Assembly (NCBI GenBank): GCA_006503535.1
Contig: QYRS01000010.1
Coordinates: 2,418,001 to 2,482,000, forward strand
Source of the DNA: Arthrinium phaeospermum
Taxonomy: Eukaryota > Ascomycota > Sordariomycetes > Amphisphaeriales > Apiosporaceae
DNA: 64,000 nucleotides
Direction: 5' to 3'
The notes below the pieces were generated by a model. The model made no database searches, was not told the origin of the DNA, and was given only the letters and a program-made list of their open reading frames with translations. Positions 23,263 to 34,103 of the stretch are shown here, in pieces; position 1 is the stretch's first letter, and each line of letters opens with the position of its first letter. Made by a program: the position numbers and the translations under genes.

Positions 23263-24963
23263 ATGTACCCTTGGCACGCAGCACCTAGCTCTAGCGGCCC
23301 TGCGAGCGCTCAGGGCCTCCCAGCAGCACCTCCCAGGCCCGCGACGTTCCATACTGGCCGGCTGGGATCGCTTGACCCGGCCGCATCGCATCCTCCACGA
23401 CGCCGCGAGCGCACACAGTCGACCATGTTTGCACCGAGCCGAATCTACAATGCCACGACCTATGCTGCCATGCAGGATGCGAAGAAGAAAAGCGCCGAGG
23501 CCAAGCAGGGTCAATCGTCGACCAGCGCACGTCGATCTCCGAACGCGATGTCCGAATTGAGCCTAGCCACGCCTCGGGGCGGAGACGACCCAGGCCCTCT
23601 CCACAACCCTGCCGTACCCATCCCGACCACCGAGACGGCGAATGGCGGAAGCCCCTTCAAGCGGGCCAGGCTCGGTCCCCGCGATCGGGACAAGAGCTGG
23701 GCCAATGGAACAAGAACCTGGAGATCAGCGGGCGGCCATCGCGCGGTGCACAACGCCCAGGCGGCGTGTTGCTTCTGCTCGGCGGCCGTCGAGAAGGGCG
23801 CATACCGCTGCCAGGAGTGCCACGACGTCTACCTCTGCGGAGGGTGCCTAGTCAATGCCTCCATTGCCCACCCCCAACACGGTTTCGAATTCGCCTTCAA
23901 AGTACGTCGACGACCGCCCCAGGCCCGATCCGAGTCTTCATCGAGCCCGCCGCCGTCCGCATCGTTTCCTGGGCCGACCTACCGGAGATCTGCGTCCGCC
24001 GCGAAACCCCGGCCTCCTGATCCCAGGCCCCAATGCCGTCTCTGCCGGCGGGAGGTCTCCACTCCGTACTACCGGTGCACGACCTGCCCGGATACCACAT
24101 TCTTTTGCGGGGACTGCCACGGTGCGCATCCTCCGTCGCACAGGCTTCATTTGGAAGCAGCAGGCTCCGACGCGAAAGAGCCGGACGGGAAACCTACCTC
24201 TCGCGACGTGATCATGATAAGTGATAACAGCGAGGAGACGGACAGCCAGGGTGATGATACAGGTGCCGTCCGAGAAGAGATGAAAGAAGAAGTCCCGGAT
24301 GGGGGCGAGATCTCCAGTCAAATCGGCGAACCGGATGACACCTATATCGACCCGCACGCCGCGTCCCTTAGCCAGTCCGATCTGGCTACAGATCGTCAGA
24401 CTAGATACGGACCTGCTCGGACGCAGGTCCCGTCCCTGCCCCCATCGATCACGCCGGTTCCTTCACTGCCACCACCTGCCACGCCCGCTCCTTCCCTTCA
24501 GTACCTCGCGCCTCTCCAGAACGCTGGCCTCTCACCCGACCAGTTCGCCCAGTTGGCGAACATCCTCAAGGAAGCCGTGACAACGGGCGTGGCAGAAGGC
24601 CTCGGAAGGAGCACCAAGAAGGGTCCTCGTGAGCAAGGAGCGGGCACCATCGCCCGAGGTCGCACTAAATCTCCTTCGAACCGGGTCAGCCAAGATAGGG
24701 GTCATGACATACTCGATTTCGATCCCGGCTCGGACGAGGAGCTGGATACCCGGCAGTTGCGTTCCGTCCCCGTACATGGCCGTCGTATATGGCGCCGCTG
24801 CGAGAAGGAGCAGCTTCGTGAACTCAAAGGTAGGGGCTGGTCCAACCCTCGGATCGCGGTCGCGATCAATCGCAGCACAGGGCGGTGGAACAGCAGTGGC
24901 GGAAGATGCAGGAAGTGGACGCAGCAGTGGCCGAGGCAGCCAGTCATCTCAGATAATCTTTAG
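23263..24963 (+). CDS. Protein with two ZZ-type zinc fingers and a Myb-like C-terminus
   Basis: From the ATG at 23263 (an internal ATG at 23425, MFAPSRIYNATTY, is the alternative) the ORF encodes 566 residues as sequenced. ZZ finger 1 is at about 168-207 (CCFCSAAVEKGAYRCQEC...YLCGGC...H) and ZZ finger 2 at about 257-295 (CRLCRREVSTPYYRCTTC...FFCGDC...H). An acidic/Ser linker, a Pro-rich stretch and a helical segment (DQFAQLANILKEAVTTGV) follow. The end, RRCEKEQLRELKGRGWSNPR, looks like a Myb/SANT helix-turn-helix. At 24880-24882 a GGG run breaks it: one added G continues the domain as AVEQQWRKMQEVDAAVAEA and stops at 24956. ZZ fingers usually bind protein tails, so a chromatin or regulatory role is inferred. 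It is convergent with the next gene. Confidence 0.68.
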   Translation: MYPWHAAPSSSGPASAQGLPAAPPRPATFHTGRLGSLDPAASHPPRRRERTQSTMFAPSRIYNATTYAAMQDAKKKSAEAKQGQSSTSARRSPNAMSELSLATPRGGDDPGPLHNPAVPIPTTETANGGSPFKRARLGPRDRDKSWANGTRTWRSAGGHRAVHNAQAACCFCSAAVEKGAYRCQECHDVYLCGGCLVNASIAHPQHGFEFAFKVRRRPPQARSESSSSPPPSASFPGPTYRRSASAAKPRPPDPRPQCRLCRREVSTPYYRCTTCPDTTFFCGDCHGAHPPSHRLHLEAAGSDAKEPDGKPTSRDVIMISDNSEETDSQGDDTGAVREEMKEEVPDGGEISSQIGEPDDTYIDPHAASLSQSDLATDRQTRYGPARTQVPSLPPSITPVPSLPPPATPAPSLQYLAPLQNAGLSPDQFAQLANILKEAVTTGVAEGLGRSTKKGPREQGAGTIARGRTKSPSNRVSQDRGHDILDFDPGSDEELDTRQLRSVPVHGRRIWRRCEKEQLRELKGRGWSNPRIAVAINRSTGRWNSSGGRCRKWTQQWPRQPVISDNL

Positions 24964-25166
24964 CATGCAATATTACTATATAACTATGACCAAACAGAGG
25001 TGGCGTTCCAATTGGAACGACGAACCTGCAACGCACTCGCAGACCCCTCCTGAACAGACTCGGTAACAACAGAAACGCTTTCACCCAATCGAAACCCAAT
25101 GATACCCACGAGAAAGCATCCGTCCAAGCGTCCACGACGCCCTTTGTACCCCATAACCTCCAGCTC

Positions 25167-28100
25167 TTATTTGATAGGACAGTTGTATGCCTGCATGTGC
25201 ATGTGGTCTATCGCAGCGGTAATGTGCGTCGGCAGTGCCTCCGGAAAGAGTTGCATCGTGGTCTGTAAGGTCTTCCGGTTCCTGGTGACGCCGCCGCGTG
25301 GGTCACCGAAGAGAGTGAAGTAGTAGATGGCGGCCCTCGTGAGGGTCGCCTCATACTTCTTCTGGTCCTCCCCTTCCGGTGCCGGACAAGCCTGCGAGAG
25401 GTAGCCAGCCTCACCTGGGATGGTTGTCTTGGATGCCAAGATGGTCTTGCTCTGCTCCAGCAACTCTTCGTTCAGCTTTTTGCAATCGAGAAGCTGAGCG
25501 GCTAGGCCGTTGTTCTCCGTCTCCGCCCGGCTCTGTAGCGTTTCCAGCTGGATGCGAGCCTCTTCGACATTGGTGGCCGCGGATGACAGGGTGCGGGTCG
25601 TGTTCGTCAGCTCCTCGTGGATCAATTCATTCTTGCCTTGCATTGCTTGCAAGCCTGCGTTCGTACTCTGGATCTGGCTCACGGCGTTCGCGAAGCTGTG
25701 TTGGATCGACCCAATAGCGTCCGTGGTAAGGGCCATCTCCTTGGTCAGGAGGTCCTGCTTGCCTTCCATGGAGCGTAGAGCCTTGGACGTCTCCTCATGG
25801 AAGGAGACGTTGCTGGCTTGCATCGACGTCAAGACGGAAGTCTTCTCGAGGAACTCCGCCCGAAGCGCAACACTCTCCTGCTGAATCGTGTTCAACGTGG
25901 AGCTGAGAAAGGCGATGTCCTTGTGGAGAGTGGCATTGGTTTCTTGAACCGATTTCCAGGCGGCCAGGCTGTCGTCCATCCACTTCTGCGTCCTTTGCTC
26001 CCGCGCCGTGTCAGGGACGAACCCCTTGATGAATACGACGTCACGAACGAGGTTGTCGACACCTGTTTTGACCGTGTCCATCGAGGCGCCCCACTCCGAT
26101 CTGTCGTTGCGGAGCTCTTGGATGCTCGCCTTGAGCGACACGAGCTCCTGCGATAGAGCCGCCGTGTCGCCCCTGACCAAGTCCAGTTGAGCTTCCTGGC
26201 GGGCGGCCGATGTTTCGAAGCCCGTCTTGGCTGCGCTCAGCTGCTCCGAATGGCACGATTTCAGGACCGTGATCTCTCCCTTCAACTCCTCGGACAGGGT
26301 CTTCAAGTCTTCCTCGAGGCACTCCACGATCGGCCCGCCGAACTTGGCTCGCTTCGGGCTTCGGCCCTCGTCGTCCAGGCCTGCCTTGCGCTTGACGGGG
26401 CTGGACGTCACGCAATCGGCCCAGGGGTTGTCTTCGTCTTTGGTATCGAATGCGGCGGTAGCCGCTGTCTGTGTGGGTGTGGGGAAAGTGTGGGTAGGCG
26501 ATCCCGACGAGGAAGAGCCCAGGGTATGGGCGAGACCATAATCGGGTGGGGACGCACTGGAGAGCGTGGGAAGTGCCGCGTTGGTGACTTTGTTGGCGAC
26601 TTCGCCGGCGACTTAGCTGGCGATTTCCATGGTGATCGCGCTGGCGAGACCATAGGGGACGTCGTTGGTGAGTCGATCGCCAATCGGGTTGGTCGTCCTC
26701 GACTTGCTGCTACTCTGTGTTGCCTAAAAGTCGGTGCGGCGAATGCATAGGGTGGCTCGAAACTTGGGGTATCCGCAGGCCGTTCTGGAGGCGGGTCGGA
26801 GCTGGTTGGGTTCTGACCGGCGTCCGACGTGGCATCGGCCGGCTTGTCTATGGAGCCAAAAAGGACGTTCAGCATTTCGCGTGCCTCGCCAGGTGCGCAG
26901 AACTCGGTCTTCAAGGGCTGGGGATTGACCACGTCCTGATGGTCATCCAGCTTGCGTTCAAAGTCTCTTTGGGCAGTCGTCAGGATCGGCTTCGCCGCCT
27001 CGTGACGGGGCAAAGCAAGAAGCAGAAGTCGTTGGAAATTGGTCAGCTTGATCCAGGTCGAATTGGGACCCGTCCAGAACGACCTGCCGAAATGCCTCCT
27101 TGGTCTGAACCCGTCTAAGACCATGCGGAGACGTAGGGTGTCAAGGAAGACGACGTCTTCTGCGATCGAATAAAAGACCTCGTGCCGGAAGATCTCCAGG
27201 AAGTAGGCCTGATGATGGGCACGCAAGGCTTTTACCAAGTCTCGAGACTCATCTGGGCCGTAATCTTCCAACTGCGCATAGGCATTGGCGTTGATGATGT
27301 ACATGGGATTGTTCTCGAGAATGTTGCGCTCCCGACTAAACCGGGGGTGCAGGCTCTCGTCGGCTATGTCTAGGAGCATCCATGCGTTGCCCAGAGCCGG
27401 GACGGCGTTGTGCAGGCTCATGACGCGACCCGCACTCTGCATGAACAGGGAACGCAGTATGAGCTGCTCTTCGTAGCTCGTCGCGCACTGCAAACGCCGC
27501 GTCCAGTGGCGACCCCAATGTAGCAAGGGGGACTTGTCTCGCGCCTTCACAAGCTGGTCAATGGCCCAGCGGCGAACAACGGTGTCATCAAAGGTGCCAT
27601 GGATGTGGGTTTCGACGTCGAAGCCGTCCGGCAGGCCCCGCACCCTGCTGTAGAAGGCGTCCAGGGCGCCTGGGGTCGCTCGTTTCTGACCCTCCACGAT
27701 GGCTACATCCTCTTGCGAACTGTCCATAAAGGTAGACTCTCCCACCAAGTAACTGGCTGCGGTGTCGAACGGCTCATGGTCGTTCGTATCCGAGTCGTCG
27801 CCCCCGATCAAGCCGTCGAGTATCACCAGGCCGGCATAGTCGGCCGGAAGAAAGGGGCGAATGTCGATCTTGCACGCGATGAACTTGGGGCCGAAGAGCG
27901 CGGTGTAGTCCATGCTCAGCGTTTCCTGCGGCGACAAGGGCGTCTCGACGGGCAGCAGCACGTCCTCCAGGACAGCGGGGGTGATGCCCTCCCAGAAGCC
28001 CTCCCGGACGTCGACCTGTTCGCGGGCCTCCATCATCCAGCCGATTTCGAGACGGCCGATGAGCCGGTGGTACTTGAGTTCCGGGAAGGACAGGGCCAGG

Positions 28101-28638
28101 ATGCTGAGCAATGTGGTGGGCGACAGCTGGGGCGCGCGGCCGCCGTTCTTGCGCTGCTTGCTGTTGGCCTTGCTCTTTCTCGCATCGACTTTGGCGGCCT
28201 GCCAAGCAGCCCGCCAATGGCCATGCTGGCCTTTCCACCTCTCCAGCTCGTTCAAGACCGACATCGTGTCGCGCGCGACTTTGTGCCGGGAGATGGGCTC
28301 GTTGTGGTACAGCAGATTGCTCATCACGTCGGAGCCCTGGATGTGGCCCCATTTGCCCGCGAGGCCGCGGGGCATGTAGTTCTCCAGGAAGACGTAGAGC
28401 TTGGCGAACATGCGGCCCTGGTGCTCCTGGCGTCGCCACATCTCGTTCGCAAGGCTGAAGAACCAGTTATGGCCCTTGTGCTTCTTGACGAAGCCGTACG
28501 TCAACGACCCGTGCAACCGCAGCCCGGGCTCCACGGGCAGCAGCCACTGGTCGGGGCTCACGGGCGGCCGCGAAACGGCCCGTGACGACCTCGCCGAGGC
28601 TCGGACGCGCACAGGTGTGTTGGGGGCACATCGGCCAT
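25167..28638 (-). CDS. Unknown protein of about 1,157 residues with SPxK repeats and long coiled coil, two frame breaks
   Basis: As sequenced this is two ORFs: 28849-26408 (no ATG near its start) and 26411-25167 (begins at a Val codon). Three points argue for one gene. A strong ATG (ACAACCATGGCC) lies at 28638 just upstream, out of frame by one base in a run of five Cs (28622-28626). The upstream extension of the second ORF reads as good protein (FDTKDEDNPWADC). The two frames meet at another C run (26568-26570) where one base restores continuity. The product has an N-terminal folded part (GFVKKHKGHNWFFSLANEMW), SPAKSPAKSPTKSPT repeats at about 665-690 (a DNA minor-groove motif), a nuclear-signal-like SPVKRKAGLDDEGRSPKRAK, and a coiled coil over roughly 780-1090. 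No catalytic domain recognised. Confidence 0.55.
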
Positions 28639-29085
28639 GGTTGTGGTTGTTTGGCAATACAGAGGAGCGATCTGTCAGTGGAAGCGAGTGCAATTTCGTC
28701 CGTGAGTGCCTTCGCGGGTCAAAGGCGATCCAAACATTCGACGCAATTGCCGCCGGGCCATGCGCGTCCGTCTGTATGCAGGTTGCCGGCGGTACTTCCT
28801 GGCAGCCTGGTCGAGGCGGCACCCCCTGGAAAGCGCTGTTGCCGAGCACGTCTGTTTGTTTGGTGGCTGAAACGCAACCAAGTTCTGGACGAGCCCAAGG
28901 GATACGGTCTTTAGCATTCAGCCCCGCGTCACCCCGACTTGGTCGCCTGCAGGACGTAACTCTACCCGGGGGGAGAGCCTGCCGAAGTACCCCTTTTGTT
29001 TGTCACCATCGTCGTCATGCAACCCACGCCCAATGCAGTGCACACCATGCCATTCCATCGGGGCACACCTAAGCCCTTCCACTGG

Positions 29086-29201
29086 TGCATCATGGCAATT
29101 CCATCGGGCGCATGACAGCATTTCAATCGGGTGCATGATGGGAATTCAGGTTGGGCCCATGATGGCAATTGAATGGAGTGCATTATGACGATTCTGTTGG
29201 A
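29086..29201. repeat. Tandem repeat, five units of about 23 bases
   Basis: Units at 29086-29108, 29109-29131, 29132-29155, 29156-29178 and 29179-29201 (23, 23, 24, 23, 23 bases). They share the core GCATGATGGCAATT followed by CAATCGGG, with some substitutions. A partial sixth copy may lie upstream near 29045. It is a degenerate minisatellite of unknown role. Confidence 0.7.
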
Positions 29202-29449
29202 CGCGATGCATCCACCTGCCTGTGTCACGGTTTTCTATTGCTGTTTTCAGGTGGCCCATTCCGAATGGCGTTTGGCTGCGCAGAGCAGAGCTAGACGTAG
29301 ACAGAATGTCATAGAAGCGATCGCGACCATCGTGGAAGACGAGCATGGTCGATCGTTGAGTCATTTAACGGGCGGCGGCGTGCATGCTGTTGGAGGCTGG
29401 CGCGGGAAGACAGTTGGAAAAATGACAGATGCTCGCGGGCAGAAGATGA

Positions 29450-29640
29450 CCAAATCCGTGAGGGGGGGCCACGGCCAAATCCGTGAGGTGTCTAAGTCCG
29501 TGAGGGCAGATGCAGGAGCCAAATGCATGAAGCCAATGCCTTGAGGGCCAAATGATTGAGGGCTGATTCTTCGAGGGCCAAATGCTTGAGGGGCTGATTC
29601 CTTGAAGTTGCCTAATCAGGCAATGTCCAAAACCTTGAGG
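29450..29640. repeat. Degenerate short repeats, CCAAATGCTTGAGGG type
   Basis: Seven or eight imperfect copies of a 13-16 base word, CCAAAT followed by CCGTGAGG or GCTTGAGGG. Two copies share a longer unit with GGCTGATTC. Spacing is irregular, so it looks like an eroded minisatellite. Confidence 0.55.
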
Positions 29641-30305
29641 CCGAGCTCCCCGGTGCCAAGCCTGACTGCTTCTACCCGCAGCTAGGGGGCAGCACTCGCC
29701 CGCAAAGGGGCTGGGAGCGTCCATCAGTCCACTTCGACCAAGGTTTTCCCCCTCGTATTGCTGGAAACAACGGGAAACGCTTCAGGCCAGCCGGGCATTA
29801 ATTGCCTGCACCGTTTGCATGCTCCTTTCCGCGCCGCGATAGCCTAGAGGCTGGGTGGATTTGGCTCAAGGTTGCTTCACCCACAATGGCATTCATGGCA
29901 GGGTTTCACAGGAGGTGCCAAACGCACAGAGACAAGAAGCTCATCTATCTGTGCCACCATTTGCCGCAGACCGACGGCTGGTAGGCCGGCCCGTAGCAGT
30001 GAGCGCTGGAAATGGGCGGGCAGGCAGTGGGCGACAGGGCATGGTGGGCGGATGGATGATCTCATTGGACTGCATGGCGACCGTCTACAAATACCCCTTG
30101 TTCTTGTCGTGCTTGTGCTGCATGGCCTAGTCTCCTCCATAGTCAATCACTCAGACATTCAGTTGACCTTCCTACTTATCTGAACCATCTCTCGTTGACT
30201 TGCACTTCCCAAACGTTCCCTTCTCCCCAACCTTGACTGGCAGACTCTCCGTCATAGACACTTGCATCCAACCCATTGCCACACATTCATACTCGTATTG
30301 CTACC

Positions 30306-31252
30306 ATGCCTTCTCCAGGACCCAGCCCTCAGTACACCAACCTGACCTTTGCTCCGGTCCTCGGTGTCGACGACCTGAGCGGCATGGGAGTCCGTGACCT
30401 TCAGAACATGGACAACGTGGACATGAGTGACGTCGACTTTGTCGACATCGACTCCGAGTCGGACTCGGACTCGGACGTCGACGACTCGGATGATGACACC
30501 GCCCTTCACAATCACCCAATGGCGCCATTTCTGGCCCAGGGCGCTCTCACCTCTCCTGCGGACCACTCGCCCACGCCGGCAGCGCGTGCTCCCATGACTT
30601 TCCCCAACCCCATGCCGCAGCCTGTAGGCCCTGCACCGGGCCTGCCTACTACACCCACTCGCCAGGCCAAGATGCACCCTCACATGATGCACCCCAATCT
30701 GCTGGCTACACCGCCCATGTCGTCGCCCCATGTGCCTACCACCCCTCCCATGCGCATGGTGTCGAACCACCCGCCCACCATCCCCGTCACACCCAACCGC
30801 CCACTCCCACGACTCACCGAGGCCCCTGACATGAAGGCCTGGGGTAGCAACTACAAACAGTCATCCACAGAGCACTACAAGCAGCGCCAGGCCGAGCAGT
30901 CTGCGTTCCGCTCCAAGACTCGCAAGCTGACCCGACAGGGGAACCACCTCCACGCGTTGATTGGGGCCGACGTGTACATTGCCGTCTACTATCGCCGCCA
31001 GTGGGTACACTACACGACGCTCCCCGATCGCCCGGGATTCCCCCTTCCCATGGCCGAGATTGTAAGTCCCCACGCCACTGATGCAACTTCCCCGCTCACA
31101 CGTCGCAGAGAGATGCATGGCCAGAGCCAGTCATGCTGACGCCCAAGGACTACAAACCCCTGACCCCCCTGTCTGCCAGGCTGAAGGGATGTGCTGCTGC
31201 ACACTCTCGCCGCGTTGGCGTGGCCAAGCCGGACACGCAGGACAAACACTGA
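30306..31252 (+). CDS. MADS-box-like protein, two exons
   Basis: Exons 30306-31061 and 31109-31252 with a 47-base intron (GTAAGT...CGCAG); the product is 299 residues. The first 170 residues are acidic then Pro/Met/Thr-rich and probably disordered (a DSDSDSDVDDSDDD run at about 50-65). The C-terminal third is folded: AEQSAFRSKTRKLTRQGNHL then GADVYIAVYYRRQWVHYTT. The order basic helix, then a beta strand with xxADVYIxV, then a short basic turn and a second strand is that of a MADS/SRF-type DNA-binding domain. Exon 2 adds RDAWPEPVMLTPKDYKPLTP and continues the reading naturally, which supports the intron. A transcription-factor role is inferred; similarity to classical MADS proteins is remote. 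Confidence 0.6.
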
Positions 31253-31696
31253 TCTGTCACGGCAGGTGGTGTGAACGTCCATACTGTCTATTGGTCTGGC
31301 ATGGCAAGTGGATGTGACAGTTGTTTGTGTTGGTATTTCATGTTTTCTCTATTAGTGGCTGCAGCCGACTGGTCCCAGGCCCGTGGTTCGCGGACGGACT
31401 CTTCGTTGTTTAATGGAACTCGTTTGCGGGACAGGATAGGGGCGTCTACTGCGCAGGTGCTGCTAAGTTGGAAAGGCGGAGAAACCGATGTTCAACTTTG
31501 TATGATACCTAGATACTTGGGCTACTACCATGAAGCCTTGTGGATATTGAGTGCGTTTTGTCTTACTTGCGTCATTGGCTTAGATGATGTTCTGGATCAT
31601 AGTGCTATCATGTCAGAATCGAGCTGTGGCTGTTGGAAGTCTGCTTGGTTGCAGGACGGATGGATCACAAGTTTTGCTCGTACTAGATACTGGCCC
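31253..31696. other. Intergenic between convergent genes
   Basis: Shared 3' region of the MADS-like and Hsp70-like genes. No feature recognised. Confidence 0.45.
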
Positions 31697-34103
31697 CTAT
31701 CCGTTCTGTGAACCGTCGGGTGCCGACGCTCCAAATAACCTGTCTAGAGCCTCGCCTTCTAGACCATAGACGGTGTCCCCTGTGCATGTCCAGCCAGTGA
31801 CACTACCAAGGCATCGTGTATGGCCTTTTGGCTTGCCGCTCGCACGACACCCCCAACAAAGATTGAATTTGGCACACTTGGCACACTTGAACGCCGACCC
31901 TCGTATCTCCTTCTTACACGCGTCACACCACACCGGCATCTCTGTAATAGACGTTACGGTGAGCATCTTCGTTGCAGGGTCTGTGCTGACTTCCAGATAC
32001 CAAGCTTTCGATAGCTTGTGGGGAGAGACGACCTTATCACGGTTAATCTTATCACAGGCTAGCCGAAAATAGAGCTTCGTCTCGCTCGGATCAAACGGCA
32101 AGTCGTTCCGGAGCTTGTCCGCATCTTGTCCATACAACACGAAGCGCACGGGGCCCGGAGGGATGTCCCGCCCGGCCACAGAGAAATTCATGTCGTATGT
32201 CCGCGACACGTTCTGAAGACACTGGGCCACTGACGCAATCTTCATCGGCCTTGCATCTTGGTCCGAGCCGTTGGGGAAGAGGTCTTTACGTTGTCGGTTC
32301 TGCCGTTCCTGAGGAGTTTCGTCGCCAATTGGTTTATCATAGTAGCCGGGATCGCACACGAGGGCAAACTCGAGTCGATATTGTCTTGATGTATTATAGA
32401 AGTCCGCGTAAAGGACTTCCCCGCAGCCCTACTTACATGAGTATTACAAGGACGGAAAGGACTGGCGGTAACTGACCTTACTGAGCAATAGCGTCGCTTC
32501 TGTATCGCCGTCCCAAAGGGAGTTGGGGTCCGACTTCAACGCACTGCGCGTATGAATGCCAAAGCCTGACCCCTCGAATACATCGACGGGGGACGGCATG
32601 CGCATAAGCGATAGCGCAGCGCCGACCGAGACTGCGGATGACCTGAGACGAGTAAGCGAGAGCCGACAGGGTCTAGACATACTGCGCACCAGTTGATGTC
32701 ATATTCGCCTAGGAAGATGTGCTTGACTCTGACGTCTTTATCGCGGGCCTTCTTCTCCATCTGCATAGCGTTAGCTCCCGCTGAACAGCCCACATGGACT
32801 GCTTACCTTGGACATGAGATCCTCGACGTTTCGCCGGAGCCCGATGTTGAAGATGCTGCCACCGCAGAAGACAACGGCAAAGTCCTGTTCGAACCCGAGC
32901 AGCTTTTCGCACTCCCTCTCAAGATACGACAACGGTTGCGTAAAAGCATTGGTGAAACATTGATAAAGATTTCGTGCAGGGATATTGACCGTATACTCGG
33001 CATCGGTGCCGCGCAAGCAGAGCCGCCTCATGGCAGGCCGGGACCAGTCCAGTCTGGCTTTGTGTCTCTCGAAGTCGCTCACGAAAGCAGCAATTTCACC
33101 TGGAGGAAACTCCCAATCAATTTTCCTGATCATTCGACCAATGGCAAATGTTGCGAAATGCCCTCCACCTTCGACCCCTATACTCGTGTTAATAACTTGG
33201 GATGACCAGGAAGGAGGGGGAGGGGGGCTATACCGGTTTCCCAGTCACTCTCCATGATGGACTGACTGCCTAACAGCTCTCCGGTCTCTCGGTCAAGGAA
33301 AACGGAGAGTACCTGGACATTGAGACTGCTGCTGCCAAAATCAGCGACCAAGAGTGGAAGGTCGTCCCGTACAATGTCTCTCCACCGGCGCCAGAGCCTT
33401 TTACGGTCAAACGAGAAGTCGGGCTCGTAGAACGGCTCGCACAAGTACACTGCACACAGGCACATCAGCGCAATCGCCAAGGAACCGCCAAGGTAAAACA
33501 CATACCCGATGACGCTTGTCCTTCACTGGCGAAGACAACAAGGATCTCTCCCCATACATCCAGCAGCAACTTCCGGTAGTACGACTTAAACTTGGCGAAG
33601 TCGCCATCCTTCTCTTGTGGGCAGAGGTAGTTAGGATAGGTTGCCACGATTGCATTGATCGTGAGGTTCTCGGCCTGGGCGTGCGCAATGGCCATTCGCC
33701 GGAGTAGGGTGAAGTGTGCCTTCAAAGCGCCGTCCACCATCTTCTTGGTGACGGTTTTGTCCGCAACAGCTTTCAGAAGTTCGACGCCACCTGGCAGCAG
33801 CGGCACACTCTGGCGAATGCCTGCGCGATGCATGAAAATGGTTTTCAAAGGACAATTGTTGTCCAGGGATACTGCTGGCTTGCCGACGACTACCTGACCG
33901 TCGCTCAAGAGTGCAGCGAATGCATCAAATGCGAACTTGGATTCGGAATTGTCGGGCCGGTCGGGGTCATCCAAGCCGCCCCGGAATGGCACGCGAATGC
34001 ACTTAGGTGTCCACTGTTCCCCTTGCTGAGTCCAGTACGAGATGCTGACCTTGGATTTGTGAGACCCAAAGTCAATACCACAGGCCACTCTATCGTGGTT
34101 CAT
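31697..34103 (-). CDS. Hsp70-like ATPase with C-terminal ZZ-like zinc finger, six exons
   Basis: Complement of exons 33506-34103, 33234-33449, 32807-33177, 32690-32760, 32477-32642 and 31697-32428; together 717 residues. The start MNHDRVACGIDFGSHKSKVS holds the Hsp70/actin phosphate-1 motif (GIDFGSHKS). LLVADFGSSSLNVQVLSV gives phosphate-2, GVEGGGHFATF the next glycine loop, and FAVVFCGGSIFNIGLRR the adenosine motif. This fits the divergent fungal Hsp70-like family with a short substrate region. The C-terminus has a ZZ-like finger: WCDACKK, CAKCAKFNLCWGC, then HTRC. Exon 4 needs a weak donor (GTGCGC) to keep frame; a better-looking GTATGT seven bases downstream breaks it. Such Hsp70-like genes occur among fungal accessory and immunity-like genes; the role here is unknown. 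Confidence 0.78.

Larger units (their letters stand above)
28639..30305. other. Non-coding stretch with two minisatellite-like repeats
   Basis: About 1.7 kb between the large minus-strand gene and the MADS-like gene. No gene recognised; the short ORFs coincide with repeats. The right end is pyrimidine-rich and leads into the ATG at 30306. Confidence 0.45.

Noticed and set aside
24880..26570. Programmed ribosomal frameshifting in the ZZ and coiled-coil genes
   Set aside because: No slippery heptamer or following structure was recognised. Four cases in unrelated genes with the same G/C-run context fit base under-calling better.
27599..28585. Plus-strand ORF of 328 codons
   Set aside because: Antisense to the well-supported large minus-strand protein, with no domain of its own.
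29086..29640. CRISPR-like array
   Set aside because: Units are contiguous and diverged without spacers, and the genome is fungal. It is a minisatellite.
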